Shown piece by piece: positions 42,932 to 52,785 of a stretch of 64,000 bases of DNA. The DNA lies in contig VCMS01000015.1 of NCBI GenBank assembly GCA_022539475.1, forward strand, positions 1 to 64,000, read 5' to 3'. A program made the position numbers and the translations under genes. The notes under the pieces are model-generated. The model made no database searches, was not told where the DNA came from, and worked only from the letters and a program-made list of their open reading frames with translations. The DNA comes from Gracilaria domingensis. Its lineage: Eukaryota; Rhodophyta; Florideophyceae; Gracilariales; Gracilariaceae. Within the stretch, counting starts at the first letter, position 1; each line of letters begins with the position of its first letter.

Positions 42932-43822
42932 CTATATCCATGAAGATGGAGCTGCTCTCGAGAGACTTTCGATCGATCGCTTTAGAGTGCTTTGAATTGC
43001 CTGCTTCTCCTCTTCGCTCGTAGCTTTCTCGATCATATATTTGGCCTTCTCAATCGTTGTCAAAGCCTCCGTATTCCACGGCTCCCTTGCCTGCAGGGCC
43101 TCGTAAACCATTTTATCTCTTTCGGCCGCTTCCAGCTCTTTCGCCACTGCCTTGTCCTGTGGCTCAAGGGCTGAAACAAGACTGTCAATTCCACCCATCT
43201 TGTCCCAACTGCTAGTCCTCTGCATTTTGTTTTGCACACTTGTAGATGTAGATCTCACGGGATGTACACCACTACCTACTCCCTCTTCTCTCTGTGCGTC
43301 AGAGCGCAAAGCCCGTGTCGCCAATGGAGTAAGCAACGGGTTTTGCTTTAGAAAGCAATGCGCATACATTTTATATGTCTTCCCATCCGCATTATTCGCA
43401 AAAGCCTCTGGATCTTCTTGGCCTGATGCTTCATATCTTGAGAGACACGTGCCGTACAAGCTCTTCGGCTCCCCGAACTTCCTCTTAAGAACCCCGCCAT
43501 CTCGCAGGTGTGGTCACCAAGACGGGTTTATTGAAGCAATGTCGCTAATGGTTACTCCTCCTGACAAGGTTCGAATCGCTTCAGGCTTGAACTCTGCATC
43601 ATTGAACAAGGGCGCTATTGCTCCGCTCCATGGTTCTTCCATTTCCGTGTCCAACTCTTCACGTGTTAAACAACGCATGACCTGTTGTCTCGTTGCCGTC
43701 ATCCTAGCATCTGCTAAGACGTGGAGAAGCCTACAAAACTCAACTGCTTCAAAATCAGGTCTACGAACGTCAGTAGAAGACAAATCCTGCCTTTCTCCCA
43801 CTTTTGGCTCTCCATTCAGCAC
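42932..43822 (-). pseudogene. Myb/SANT-like DNA-binding protein remnant, one in-frame stop
   Basis: One frame of about 296 codons interrupted by a TGA at 43514-43516. The upstream part has FCRLLHVLADARMTATRQQV and LSGGVTISDIASINPS; the downstream part continues in the same frame with LKRKFGEPKSLYGTCLSRYE, SGQEDPEAFANNADGKTYKM and YAHCFLKQNPLL. The pattern resembles SANT-like DNA-binding proteins often linked to Harbinger transposons. The C-terminal third is a charged helix (KELEAAERDKMVYEALQ). No ATG is visible at the 5' end, so the start or an upstream exon is missing. Confidence 0.5.
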
Positions 43823-43869
43823 ATTTCCGTCTTTCGTGACTGGGTTGTCTCCTTTTATCCATGTAAATT

Positions 43870-44500
43870 ATTCTTCCTCGTCGTCTAGCGTATAAGTCTG
43901 CTTTGGCTGAACATCTTGGTTCGTTTGTCCGACTGCAACCTTATCATCTCCGAAGATCGGCATATTACCTCTCAGCCTGTTAATAGCCGCACGGTTGCGT
44001 ATGCGCATGCGTGGGGAGCTACAGCAGCACAGCTAGAATCAGCCACTCAGAGTCTGGGTAGCCTATAGTTTGAATTGCTTTCCCGTTTGGGGACAAGACA
44101 GAATTGCAGCCTAAAGCGGCTGCTCTGTCCTTGTTGTCTTGCCCGGAAGGGCATAATAAATACCCGGACACAGCGGGAGACCGCTACAGTCTGGAGGCAG
44201 AACCCAAAAGAGACTGTTGGAGTTCCTTTGTGTCTGCTCCCTTGCTTTGTTTCTCCCTCTGCTCGCCTGTCCTTTCCCGCATCGCGTGCGACCAACACAG
44301 CCACAATAGGTCTTCGTTTTTGTCAGAGATTTTGCGAAGGCGCACACTTGTTGAAAACAGATTTAAGATGTCTGCAAAGTCTCTATTGTTTTGATCGCTG
44401 GAGTTGGTAAGAACCTGAAGCAAGTCAGCCACCGGTATGGACCGTTGCACCATTTTAACTGACAGAATCCACATTTTTGTGGCATGTTTGGAATTATGAA
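43870..44500. other. Intergenic, no supported gene
   Basis: Several short frames on both strands at 44047-44474 overlap each other; none is recognisable. Confidence 0.35.
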
Positions 44501-44513
44501 CACCTAAAACATT

Positions 44514-45497
44514 TCACAGTTTCAGTGCAACTTTGCATTTGGCGTTGGTAAAATGGTTTACTTTCAATGCCTTCAAAGCATCCGCTGTTCTTTTGAATAC
44601 AGTTTTATTATGCAGCGGTGTGTGGGAAATTTCTGCCTGACTGCTATGATTACAAAGTGTTGCGCTTGATTGGAAGAGAGGTACACCGGCGCTGCGCTGT
44701 GGCGTGTCGTTTTTTGCGCTTGCAGTGATGATTTTTGGCCATGGCGGAGACTCCATTAATGTTAAGAAGGTGCTGTTGAGTTTTGTGAGATAGAAGACCA
44801 TTCAGCGGCAAGGTTTTCTGCTTCGTAGACTAGGAAACATAACGTTTTGCAGAAAAGAACCAGACGTATTTTGCCAGCACTCAAATGGGGCAACAGCTGA
44901 TTTCTTGGAAGCACGTTTCCAGGTTTCGTTTACAGATTTCGTAAACTCCTGGAACGCCCCTAAAGGATCAGCGAAATATGAAAAACATCTCACTGCATTT
45001 CTCTTAAGAGCGCTTTGCTCTACAACTGTTTTCTCGTCTAGAGAGCTCAGAGCCACCAGTATTGCTATAGTAGTGGCATTGCTGGCAAAGTGTTCAAGTA
45101 AATGGCGACTGTGCCACCGGAGGTCGGCGACTGCAACGTTGTAGTCCTAGCAGGAATATATTCAAAATGACGCTCTTATGTTTGTTCATAAATGCATCTT
45201 GGCTCATTACTTTTCTAAAAAACGGATTTTGCGGCAGTTGAGATGGAGACCAAACGTCATGCAGTCGAATGATCCCACGAAACGTAACTGCGAGCTCCAA
45301 TCCAAGACAGGCATATAGTTCGTCCATTCACGAGTAGCATGTTGCCGCTGTCTAGTTAGAAGCGTGTGGCCAGTTGTGGTTGAGTGGAACCCTATGGTTG
45401 AAAATGGGGATGATTGGTATCGATAATATCCCACGCACGCGCCATTTAGCAGTGCCACACTGTTGTGGCTTCTGACCTGCCGCTCTAACAGCTGCAC
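44514..45497 (-). pseudogene. PiggyBac-like transposase remnant
   Basis: On the minus strand 45327-45130 reads DELYACLGLELAVTFRGIIR, then LHDVWSPSQLPQNPFFRKVM and SQDAFMNKHKSVI. This matches the start of the piggyBac DDE domain (normally ..DYWS.DP....PIF..VMSRDRF..I...LHF). After a frame change, 45056-44802 gives CFSYFADPLGAFQEFTKSVN, like the following DP-L..... helix. The catalytic Asp residues are not found, and stops and frame changes are several. Plain DNA-transposon fossil. Confidence 0.45.
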
Positions 45498-45499
45498 GC

Positions 45500-45775
45500 G
45501 TAGGAGCTCGTGGTAATGCGGCTCGAACGCAGCACGACGTGCGTGTCAAGGAAACCATAAAATGGCGATGAAGATGATGGACAGCAGTGGTTGCGGGAAT
45601 CGGGAAGACGGTGGACAAGGTGCGTGAAAGGCAGAGACGACAAAGAACGTGGTCGATCGTTGGAAGCTTGCATCTGTGTAAGCTTAGAACAAAACGAGAA
45701 CAACTAACGGCAATGACTCCCGTCTTCCCGCCAGTGACGCATGATGCTGCTTGTTATGTTGGCCTTCAATAAATG
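45500..45775. other. Short intergenic stretch before a solo LTR
   Basis: No recognised feature. Confidence 0.4.
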
Positions 45776-45780
45776 AAGGC

Positions 45781-46761
45781 TGTAGAGCAAAACCCCAGCG
45801 ATGGGAACGTCTCTCAAGGCGTTCGAGTCCTTGCCATCTAGACGAGGTGAACTCAGTGGTGAGCCCTCCGAACACGGATAGTGCGGGTGTAACACGGCCC
45901 GTGGTACGGGATACATCTACGGAGGTTGAGGGGTGAACGGGCCTGATCCAGGAATCCGGCGAAAAGTGACGAAATGGTCTAAAAGGAAGGTACCGTAGAG
46001 CGGTGTAAACCCTAGGGAAGAAAGGGCGAAAAGGAAGGGAAACCAAAGGGGGAAAAGAGAGGAATCCCGAGGCGGGACGTGCGGCAAGCGGCAACAGACC
46101 CGGCGCCGGGAGATGACGATGTGTATAAAGCCCACGCGGCACAACTCTATACAGAGACGGAAACGCTACCAATTGTGGTAGAAGCAGTACAACTGCACAC
46201 TAACAGAAACAGAAAGTCCGAAGACACGGAATAAATAAGCCCGAGGGCAAGGTCACAATCGTCAGTATTGCCTGAGTGATGCCGAGGGATGAAGCTAACT
46301 CGTACCGTACGCGGTGACCCTCCGGTTGGAGTTTTGTACTTCGCGATGGCGAACTAGTTCAGAGTCGAACTCGGTTACCCTTTTACTGAAGGAGGAGGTG
46401 AGCGGGAGGTGACCTCTTATATCGTAACCGATAAATTAGTTAAACTAAATTAAATAATCTAGTGCACACCTAAGCAGGTCCATACACGTTGTGCACGTGA
46501 CAACCCGCGGCAGCGGCCAGTAAAATATCCGACAATCATAACAAAACATGTGTGAGCACACTCATTCCTACACACGCGTCGACGCGACCAACATTCATCT
46601 GTGCCACGTCATGGCTGATCCCTCAGGGTGGCGTACTTCAATACTGCCGAAAGCATCCCATCCGTGGGCCAATACTCATACCTTCCGAGTACCCGGAATC
46701 ATCCTTACCAGGCGTTTATGAAAAAAATCCCGTGTGTCCGGAGAGCAGGTTTTGTTCTACA
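45781..46761 (-). mobile_element. Solo LTR of the gypsy family
   Basis: 981 bases from TGTAGAGCAAAAC to GTTTTGTTCTACA, flanked by a perfect 5-base duplication AAGGC (45776-45780 and 46762-46766). The left part parallels the Gypsy-2 LTR (CTCTCAAGG...TTCGAGTCCTTGC, GTGAGCCCTCCG, GGTGTAAC). There is no internal region, so the element was probably removed by LTR-LTR recombination. It is more diverged than Gypsy-1 and Gypsy-2 LTRs and looks older. Confidence 0.85.
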
Positions 46762-46841
46762 AAGGCTAACAAAAAAATTTTTTTCATCTGTGCAACATCA
46801 GAATATATGATTTCTAGGAACGCAGAAGAAGTTTAATTACA

Positions 46842-47500
46842 GTGCAGGGACACGCGGAGGTCTGGAAATCGTTGGATCCGGGCCAGAGTACCAGTCTGGC
46901 GCTTTGCAAGTGGATGGACTGGAAGACTAAGGCTCAGGAGGCTCATACGAGCCAAAATCGTAGATTTTCTGAAGCACAGGATTCGTGCTTCAGGACGCGC
47001 CCCACCGACGTGCGTTCAGGAACTCGACCAGTACAGAACCACAACTCCGCCCTCATGCAATCCGTGCACTTTGTCTGTGCTTCTTGGTCACGCGCTTGGA
47101 AGCCGACCCCCTGCAGAGACGCACACAGTGCGGCTGGGCTACGCCCCGCACGTGCCGCCCGGCGTCAAGCAGCTGGTCGACAGCCGTCACGTCATTTCGC
47201 ATGGCGGCTCCAAGCGAGGGCTGCGCGAGCCCGACCTGAGTTGTGGGGATGGCGCGCTCAGCCTCGCACTACCGCACGGAAGCTTCCGCGAGTCCATCGT
47301 GCTCGACGAGACCCGCTCGCTTGTTCTGGACGTGAAGGCGTTTGGGACATTCGTTCCTGTGCACGTCAAGCCCGCCGCGGCAGAGGCTTTGCAGGTTCTT
47401 TGTCATTGGGTTACAGACGTTAACCGGAAACGCCAGACCGTGCAAACAGAGAAAAGAACTCCACAAAGTTTTGTTCTGCACAATGACTGCAGGTCACATA
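46842..47500 (+). other. GC-rich stretch with overlapping open frames, unresolved
   Basis: Between 46985 and 47400 two plus-strand frames are open. The frame at 47071-47511 gives HTVRLGYAPHVPPGVKQLVD and LDETRSLVLDVKAFGTFVPV, which reads like real protein; the other (46842-47423) is Arg/Ala-rich and looks like a shadow. This may be an exon or relic of a host gene. Not recognised. Confidence 0.3.
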
Positions 47501-47501
47501 T

Positions 47502-50003
47502 TTACATATGACTGATAACTTTGGCTGTGCGTACATGAAAGAAGAAAGCCTCTTTTCTTTCAGCAGAGTTGCAAGGCAGATCTGAGATCAATGTTGTGCG
47601 AGGATAGTTACGACGAGAGACAATGTCGCATATGTCACGGATGACGTTCAGTCGGCAGCCAATGCAAAGAAGCGGCACGCAATGTAAAACGAAATAACTT
47701 CCGTTGGCTTCATACACAAACTGCAGCCGTTCAAACCCGAATTCCGTTACAATTCTTGCGTTACCGGGCTGTGGCTCGGCAGAAGCCATAGGTCGCAACA
47801 AAGCAACAACACAGTTGTTGCAAAATGTAGATTCGCGTCGTATAAACGCAACGCATTCTCCAATTCTATCAAAACGAGAGCTTTTAGGCAAAGAGAGTAT
47901 ATACGAAGGATGTGTAGCATACGATACGGAGTGGTACCGGGAGGCTTTCGAACGCTGAAAATGTCTAGAATACAGCTTCTCTCTCACAAAGGTTGTCTCA
48001 GTATCCGACTCAATGCTGGCTGCTATGTCTGCAGTTTGAAGCACTTCAAGTTTTGTGTTTCCTGAGATCATTGAGACGGTGAAAGAACACAGACGTTTCA
48101 ATACTTCTTCGTTTGTAATCGAGCTTTGAGCTGCGACTAAGTTCGAAATCCTTTGGTTAACTGATGACGCAATAAGTAGCTGCTGATCAAGTTCTTCATG
48201 GTTCTCGCTTGTTTGCAGAGGTCGTTTCGAACGAAGTTCTGCCTCACAAATTATTAAAGGGTTCTCCGTCGATAAAGTGTTGCGATGGTTCCGAACTTCA
48301 CTATTGGAGGTTATTGACTCCAGGATCTCGGCTGCAATGTTAACCTTCAACAACTGTTGGCCGATTCCTCGCTTGCGCTTATTCGATGCTTTGTAACAAC
48401 TTTTAATCTTCCAGTGTAGGCTTTCATTGGCGCCAGTGTCGGTGTAGCACGCATGTCTGAAGTGCCGTAGAGAAGCCGTAAGGTGTGCCTCAAGCCAATG
48501 GAGCTTCTTGCTCATGCTCAGCCCAAACATTTTGCGCATCAAAGAAAAAATTGTTACCGTGAACAAATGCATACGATTAAGATCTCCCTCGCACAGACCG
48601 AATTCTTCTATGCTGCGATTAGACCCTTCCAAAACACTGTGTAGAAAGTCCAAACCAAGAGCAGTTTGCGTTATTATATCATCATCCGGATTGCAGCTTC
48701 CATTTAGCCCGATAACAACGTGGAACTGAAAAGGAACAAGAAGACGTCTGTGCCTTCCTGTAAAACTAGCCTGCTTGTCTGATTCACCTAACTTAAAAGG
48801 AGACAATCCCCGAACACCAGTATTGGCGGGGAGCTCCGCAATTCTTCTATTAGCAGCTATAATCCACCGTTCTCGAGATAACCGTCCTCTGATAGACGCA
48901 CAACGCAACATCCGAAACAAATTATCGCCAAAGTAGCGGCCTACACCCAGATCAAAACCATGTAGCTTGTCAAATCCAAGCAAGTCGTGGAGCCGCCCTC
49001 CAGTCGTACCAATACCGTAAAGCACAGCTAAAGCCTGGGGGAAAGAGCGCGCACTTTCTTGTTTGAGAAATTGCTTGACGTACGCATGCCGTTTGCGCTT
49101 ATATGATAACGGCATATTCATGAAAGACTCCCACTTTGGAGAAGGATACAAACTCTCTATTCCATCTATGAATGGCCAATTGCAAAGCAATCTGTCCATC
49201 ACTGCACACTCAAGTTGTGCACTTACGAGAGTGCTGACATTTCGTGCTTCTGCATTCGTCCCCGGCGCACCAGAGCTGCACACGCGACAAATCGTACATG
49301 GGCGTTTTCCCCTGCTTCTGTAAAGCCCAGAAAACACTTTTTCTTGCGGTTGATCGCATAGAATGTAAAGCAGACGGGGCTCAAATCCGTATGACGCCCA
49401 ACAATTTTGTGAGTGATGCGATGCATTGTGCAGTACTAGAAAAAGAAATCTTTGAAACAATTCACTTCGAAGAAGAGGCAGGTCCGATTTGCGTCCTTTG
49501 TAATCATCTGTAAGAAGTTCGGGCACAATTCCAATGTCATACCAGCGCTCCTGACCTCCTGCCACATTATCAATACGGATACGAAGGATAACACCCTCTA
49601 CTGCGCCCGATCGAGATAATAGCGTTCCGTCACAATACAAAGAAAAAAATAAAAGTGGTAGAGCTTTTAAGGACGTTGCACTGCCTTCTTTCATCATATC
49701 ACATGCACAGGGTTCTGTATATAAACGATTTCCGTCTTTGTTGACTTCAGTATTGAAGGACCGAAGTGCTTTTGTACCCCCAATGTCATGAATCATTGAA
49801 GATACAGCTTCCATAATTGGTATGAAATAGCCCACTTGAATCTGATTCCGGATACAAATTGATGCTGAGTGCCATCCTCGATGTTTCAAATTGCGTTCTC
49901 TTTCAAGTACTACTCTTGATGAGAAATCTCTTTCAGTTTCATATTTGCCAAGTAGATCTGGAACTGCGTCAATCTCCGGATGTGATTTTAAAAAAGCTTC
50001 CAA
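47502..50003 (-). CDS. Plavaka/CACTA-like (Tnp2-type) transposase, main exon
   Basis: A frame of 833 codons without an ATG at its 5' end, just downstream of a stop, so it is probably a downstream exon. Features in order: an N-terminal region (HRGWHSASICIRNQIQVGYF), a Cys-rich patch (KRPCTICRVCSSG), a motif like the Tnp2 core (LLGFDKLHGFDLGVGRYFGD), RRLLVPFQFHVVIGLN, and SKKLHWLEAHLTASLRHF followed by DTGANESLHWKIKSCYKASN, resembling the region after the catalytic part in Plavaka elements. A C-terminal domain of about 200 residues follows. The frame is intact, so the element may still be active. Classification is by motif style and could shift within the CACTA/KDZ group. Terminal inverted repeats were not found. 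Confidence 0.55.
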   Translation of the reverse strand: MEAFLKSHPEIDAVPDLLGKYETERDFSSRVVLERERNLKHRGWHSASICIRNQIQVGYFIPIMEAVSSMIHDIGGTKALRSFNTEVNKDGNRLYTEPCACDMMKEGSATSLKALPLLFFSLYCDGTLLSRSGAVEGVILRIRIDNVAGGQERWYDIGIVPELLTDDYKGRKSDLPLLRSELFQRFLFLVLHNASHHSQNCWASYGFEPRLLYILCDQPQEKVFSGLYRSRGKRPCTICRVCSSGAPGTNAEARNVSTLVSAQLECAVMDRLLCNWPFIDGIESLYPSPKWESFMNMPLSYKRKRHAYVKQFLKQESARSFPQALAVLYGIGTTGGRLHDLLGFDKLHGFDLGVGRYFGDNLFRMLRCASIRGRLSRERWIIAANRRIAELPANTGVRGLSPFKLGESDKQASFTGRHRRLLVPFQFHVVIGLNGSCNPDDDIITQTALGLDFLHSVLEGSNRSIEEFGLCEGDLNRMHLFTVTIFSLMRKMFGLSMSKKLHWLEAHLTASLRHFRHACYTDTGANESLHWKIKSCYKASNKRKRGIGQQLLKVNIAAEILESITSNSEVRNHRNTLSTENPLIICEAELRSKRPLQTSENHEELDQQLLIASSVNQRISNLVAAQSSITNEEVLKRLCSFTVSMISGNTKLEVLQTADIAASIESDTETTFVREKLYSRHFQRSKASRYHSVSYATHPSYILSLPKSSRFDRIGECVAFIRRESTFCNNCVVALLRPMASAEPQPGNARIVTEFGFERLQFVYEANGSYFVLHCVPLLCIGCRLNVIRDICDIVSRRNYPRTTLISDLPCNSAERKEAFFFHVRTAKVISHM

Positions 50004-50099
50004 TGTCCTCTTGTGTTATAGATACGCAGTTTCAATCTCTCCAACAGAATATCGGCCTAACATACAAGCTTCCGCAAAAAGCCTAACCTTCCTGCTAAA

Positions 50100-50450
50100 T
50101 TAATCTTCTGTTTGTTGGTTGTCTTTCTTTCTTTCATACAACCGCTCATCTGCGTCTTCAAAGCGTAAAAAGAACTGAAACACTTCCAAGGAGACATGTG
50201 TTGGGCTATGAAAGCGAGGTTCCCAACAGAGTTCTTCATCATGGCTATCGTGACTTTGTTCTGCTTGAGTGGAATCAATTGAGCGATTATTGCTTGAATC
50301 CGACATATGATCCTTTTCAACAAGAACAGAATAAAAATTGTCAAAGACGGGTAGGCTTGGGAACGAAAGTCTTGTGTCACTTTCCATGACAGCGGTTTCC
50401 GCAGGCCTACTGGGCATCGCATATGGACTAAGTTTTTCTGTAGATGGCAC
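50100..50450 (-). CDS. Likely middle exon of the Plavaka-like transposase
   Basis: Frame of about 116 codons, acidic and Ser-rich (DSTQAEQSHDSHDEELCWEP), preceded on the minus strand by TTATTTCATTGCAG, a good intron acceptor at 50450-50463. It lies between the zinc-finger exon and the main exon, in the same order as in fungal Plavaka genes. The exact splice to the main exon is not clear. Confidence 0.35.
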   Translation of the reverse strand: MPSTEKLSPYAMPSRPAETAVMESDTRLSFPSLPVFDNFYSVLVEKDHMSDSSNNRSIDSTQAEQSHDSHDEELCWEPRFHSPTHVSLEVFQFFLRFEDADERLYERKKDNQQTED

Positions 50451-50471
50451 TGCAATGAAATAATTATCATC

Positions 50472-50663
50472 TTAATTCCCATTCAAAGGGGCTAGAGAAA
50501 TGTCAACAGCTTTCAATTGATTTGCATTTGATTGTTCCTGGGGCTGCACAGCATGACCATTGCAACGAGTTTCATGTCTGAGAAATCGAAGATGAACACG
50601 AAACTTTAGGCCACATAGAAAACAAGAGTAGGTTGCAGGTAGTGGTGCCCAAGACTGCTGCAT
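50472..50663 (-). CDS. Zinc-finger exon of the Plavaka-like transposase
   Basis: Starts ATG 50663 and within 25 residues has one finger: CFLCGLKFRVHLRFLRHETRC (C2HC form). Fungal Plavaka proteins also begin with a short exon bearing a single C2H2-type finger. The finger probably binds the element ends. Confidence 0.45.
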   Translation of the reverse strand: MQQSWAPLPATYSCFLCGLKFRVHLRFLRHETRCNGHAVQPQEQSNANQLKAVDISLAPLNGN

Positions 50664-50664
50664 C

Positions 50665-51239
50665 TGACCAAGAGACTACTTTTATATAAGTGAAATGCGT
50701 TGTTTGGAGTAGAAGCTGTTTTCTAACAAAGGATGAGATCTGCGCAAGACGAGCTTTCTCATTTGGTCTCAAAAGCTGTATTCAAAACATAGCCTACGGA
50801 ATCTGTACTACCTGTAGTACAAACAAGAAGCTCAGACCCCAGTGTAAAAGCGCGCAATTTGGTGTGTTTTAAAATCGACATACATGGGTGTCTGTCTTCC
50901 AGAGCTCTCATTAATTTTGTACCTGTTTGGAAGATCAAATCATTTGATGCAGTTGAGGCATTATGAAACTGGGCGTTTCGTTCGTTGGATTCATGAAACA
51001 CGTCACTAGTTCATTACCTTCGTCGATCTCCCGCATCTAATCGCGAGAGTTCGTATTTCTCAATGTGGTTCCACATATTGGAGATGCAACATACGCATCC
51101 TACGAGGTTGAATATTAGCTTACAGAGAGTAGAGCACGGACAGGAAATAATGGCTCTGTTGGAGAGGAAATGCAAGTTGTTGTTCTCTTGCTCTCTGCCC
51201 CTACCTATCGGAGTCATAGAGCGTTCACTGCCATGCAGT
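50665..51239. other. Region upstream of the Plavaka-like gene
   Basis: Short overlapping frames; possibly the 5' part or promoter of the transposon. No clear signal. Confidence 0.35.
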
Positions 51240-51310
51240 CAAGCTACAAATGATGTGAAATCCGGTACAGAAAACCCAGCCAGAGAGCGCCGGATTTGCT
51301 CAGTTTTCAT

Positions 51311-51330
51311 AGTTATGGGCCCAGATACAG
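51311..51330 (+). promoter_or_regulatory. Half-tRNA primer-binding site of TRIM-1
   Basis: GTTATGGGCCCAGATAC directly follows the terminal repeat. Its complement ends CTGGGCCCATAAC, the anticodon stem-loop of eukaryotic initiator tRNA-Met up to about nucleotide 39. This is the mode used by Drosophila copia and other hemivirus-type elements, which prime from a cleaved tRNA half. The same site occurs inverted near 51548-51566 in TRIM-2. Confidence 0.65.
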
Positions 51331-51353
51331 GGGTCTCGGGTTCAAGCCCCGAC

Positions 51354-51633
51354 TATGAAAACTGAGCAAATCCGGCGCTCTCTGGCTGGGTCTTCTGTAC
51401 CGGATTTCACATCATTTATAATCCTCCTCTTTTCCTCAGAGGACGTCGACACGTCTCAAGTGTGGAGCATCTTGTTACAGCATCGCGCTTACAGCAGCCG
51501 CGTACAGAAATCTCTTTTAAACTAGTCGGGGCTTGAACCCGAGACCCCTGTATCTGGGCCCATAACTATGAAAACTGAGCAAATCCGGCGCTCTCTGGCT
51601 GGGTCTTCTGTACCGGATTTCACATCATTTATA
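51354..51633 (-). mobile_element. TRIM-2: 280-bp miniature LTR element nested in TRIM-1
   Basis: Opposite orientation to TRIM-1. Identical 66-base terminal direct repeats at 51355-51420 and 51568-51633 (plus-strand ATGAAAACTGAG...CATTTATA), flanked by the 5-base duplication CCGAC (51349-51353 and 51634-51638). Identical repeats and near-identity to the host copy show recent movement. The insertion makes the region a large palindrome. Confidence 0.7.
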
Positions 51634-51814
51634 CCGACTGGTTTAAAAGAGATTTCTGTACGCGGCTGCTGTAAGCGCGATGCTGTAACAAGATGCTCCA
51701 CACTTGAGACGTGTCGACGTCCTCTGAGGAAAAGAGGAGGAGTATAAATGATGTGAAATCCGGTACAGAAGACCCAGTCAGAGAGCGCCGGATTTGCTCA
51801 GTTTTCATACAAGC

Positions 51815-52785
51815 AGTTACTTTTACGCAGATTTGAAGAGCGGCGCTGTTCCCGCCAATCCAGTCTACTGCTGACATGCAATACAGGGTTCATTCGCCGC
51901 TGAGAGCCAGCCGACGCGGCGCTTCGCCCCTTAAATTGGACTGCAGACGGCGGTGATGTGCTCCCTCTCCGGAGGGTCATCGAATCTGAGATTGTTAAAA
52001 GACAACTTCATGCTCGAACAGTTGTCAAAGGAGAGAGATTCTTTATTCACAAAACTGCTGCTCTGAACGAAATAATGGTCCATCCCAAAAACCTAGTAAA
52101 CCTTTACTGCTACAAAGGAGAGTGACTGCGAGCAAGAGGTAACGAGGGGGTCGTGACGGTCACACTTCGAATCAAACGGTGCCTGTGCGTTTCTGGAGCG
52201 AGCACAAGCCTCCAAAGTCTTTGCACGACTACAAGTTGGCCGTCCTAGGGAATGGGATACCCATGTACTGTCTTTCGCTTCGGGGATACGAATCCGCCCA
52301 AATGAATCCTTCAAACGTCCATTGCTACTACTTTCTTGACGCCTCAGCCATGAATGCTCGTCTTTTTCTGCCACACCTTCTGCACGAGACTGAGGTACTT
52401 TACGGCATCCCGCAGCACACATATGTATTCTCAATCTCCCAAGGAAGGTCCATCTCCGTGCTCGCGCCGTGAGAACGCGTTATCTCGAGTGATGAATAAG
52501 TCAAACCAAAGATTAACTTCTATTTTTCCTCTACAAGCAAGTCAACACTCCGACTCAATCGCACCGAAGAGATCTTATGTCGTCTCCTCTCAAACTGAAG
52601 CTGACATATCTTCCTTTCGTACTTACACGGCCGGTTCACGCGAGCGCACAGTTTAAGGAACAGAAGCAGCAGAGCCACCACGAGCGCGGCGTAGAGTGGA
52701 CACACATCCATATTTGCAAACTGTCTCCGTACGACATCCTATTCAACCCCATCAAGTGCCAAATGTTACATCCATTCCGGTTCTA
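51815..52785. other. Region upstream of the large unknown ORF
   Basis: A plus-strand frame at 52179-52472 gives HDYKLAVLGNGIPMYCLSLR and NVHCYYFLDASAMNARLFLP, which reads like real protein but is not recognised and may be an exon or relic. The rest shows nothing clear. Confidence 0.3.

Larger units (their letters stand above)
51245..51809 (+). mobile_element. TRIM-1: 280-bp miniature LTR element, split by a second copy
   Basis: Outer copy. Terminal direct repeats of about 66 bases (TA(T/C)AAATGATGTG...CAGTTTTCAT) at 51245-51310 and 51743-51808, flanked by the 5-base duplication CAAGC (51240-51244 and 51810-51814). Without the nested copy and its duplication it is 280 bases long. The internal 146 bases start with the primer site GTTATGGGCCCAG. 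There is no coding capacity, which fits TRIM/SMART-type non-autonomous retroelements. Its two repeats differ at about three places. Confidence 0.7.

Noticed and set aside
46842-47423. 193-codon Arg/Ala-rich frame
   Set aside because: The overlapping frame at 47071-47511 reads more like protein; neither is firm enough to call a gene.
51305-51360. tRNA gene on the strength of a T-arm-like GGTTCAAGCCC and flanking complementary arms
   Set aside because: The arms are part of the mini-LTR inverted copies and no full cloverleaf fits; it is the internal part of a TRIM.
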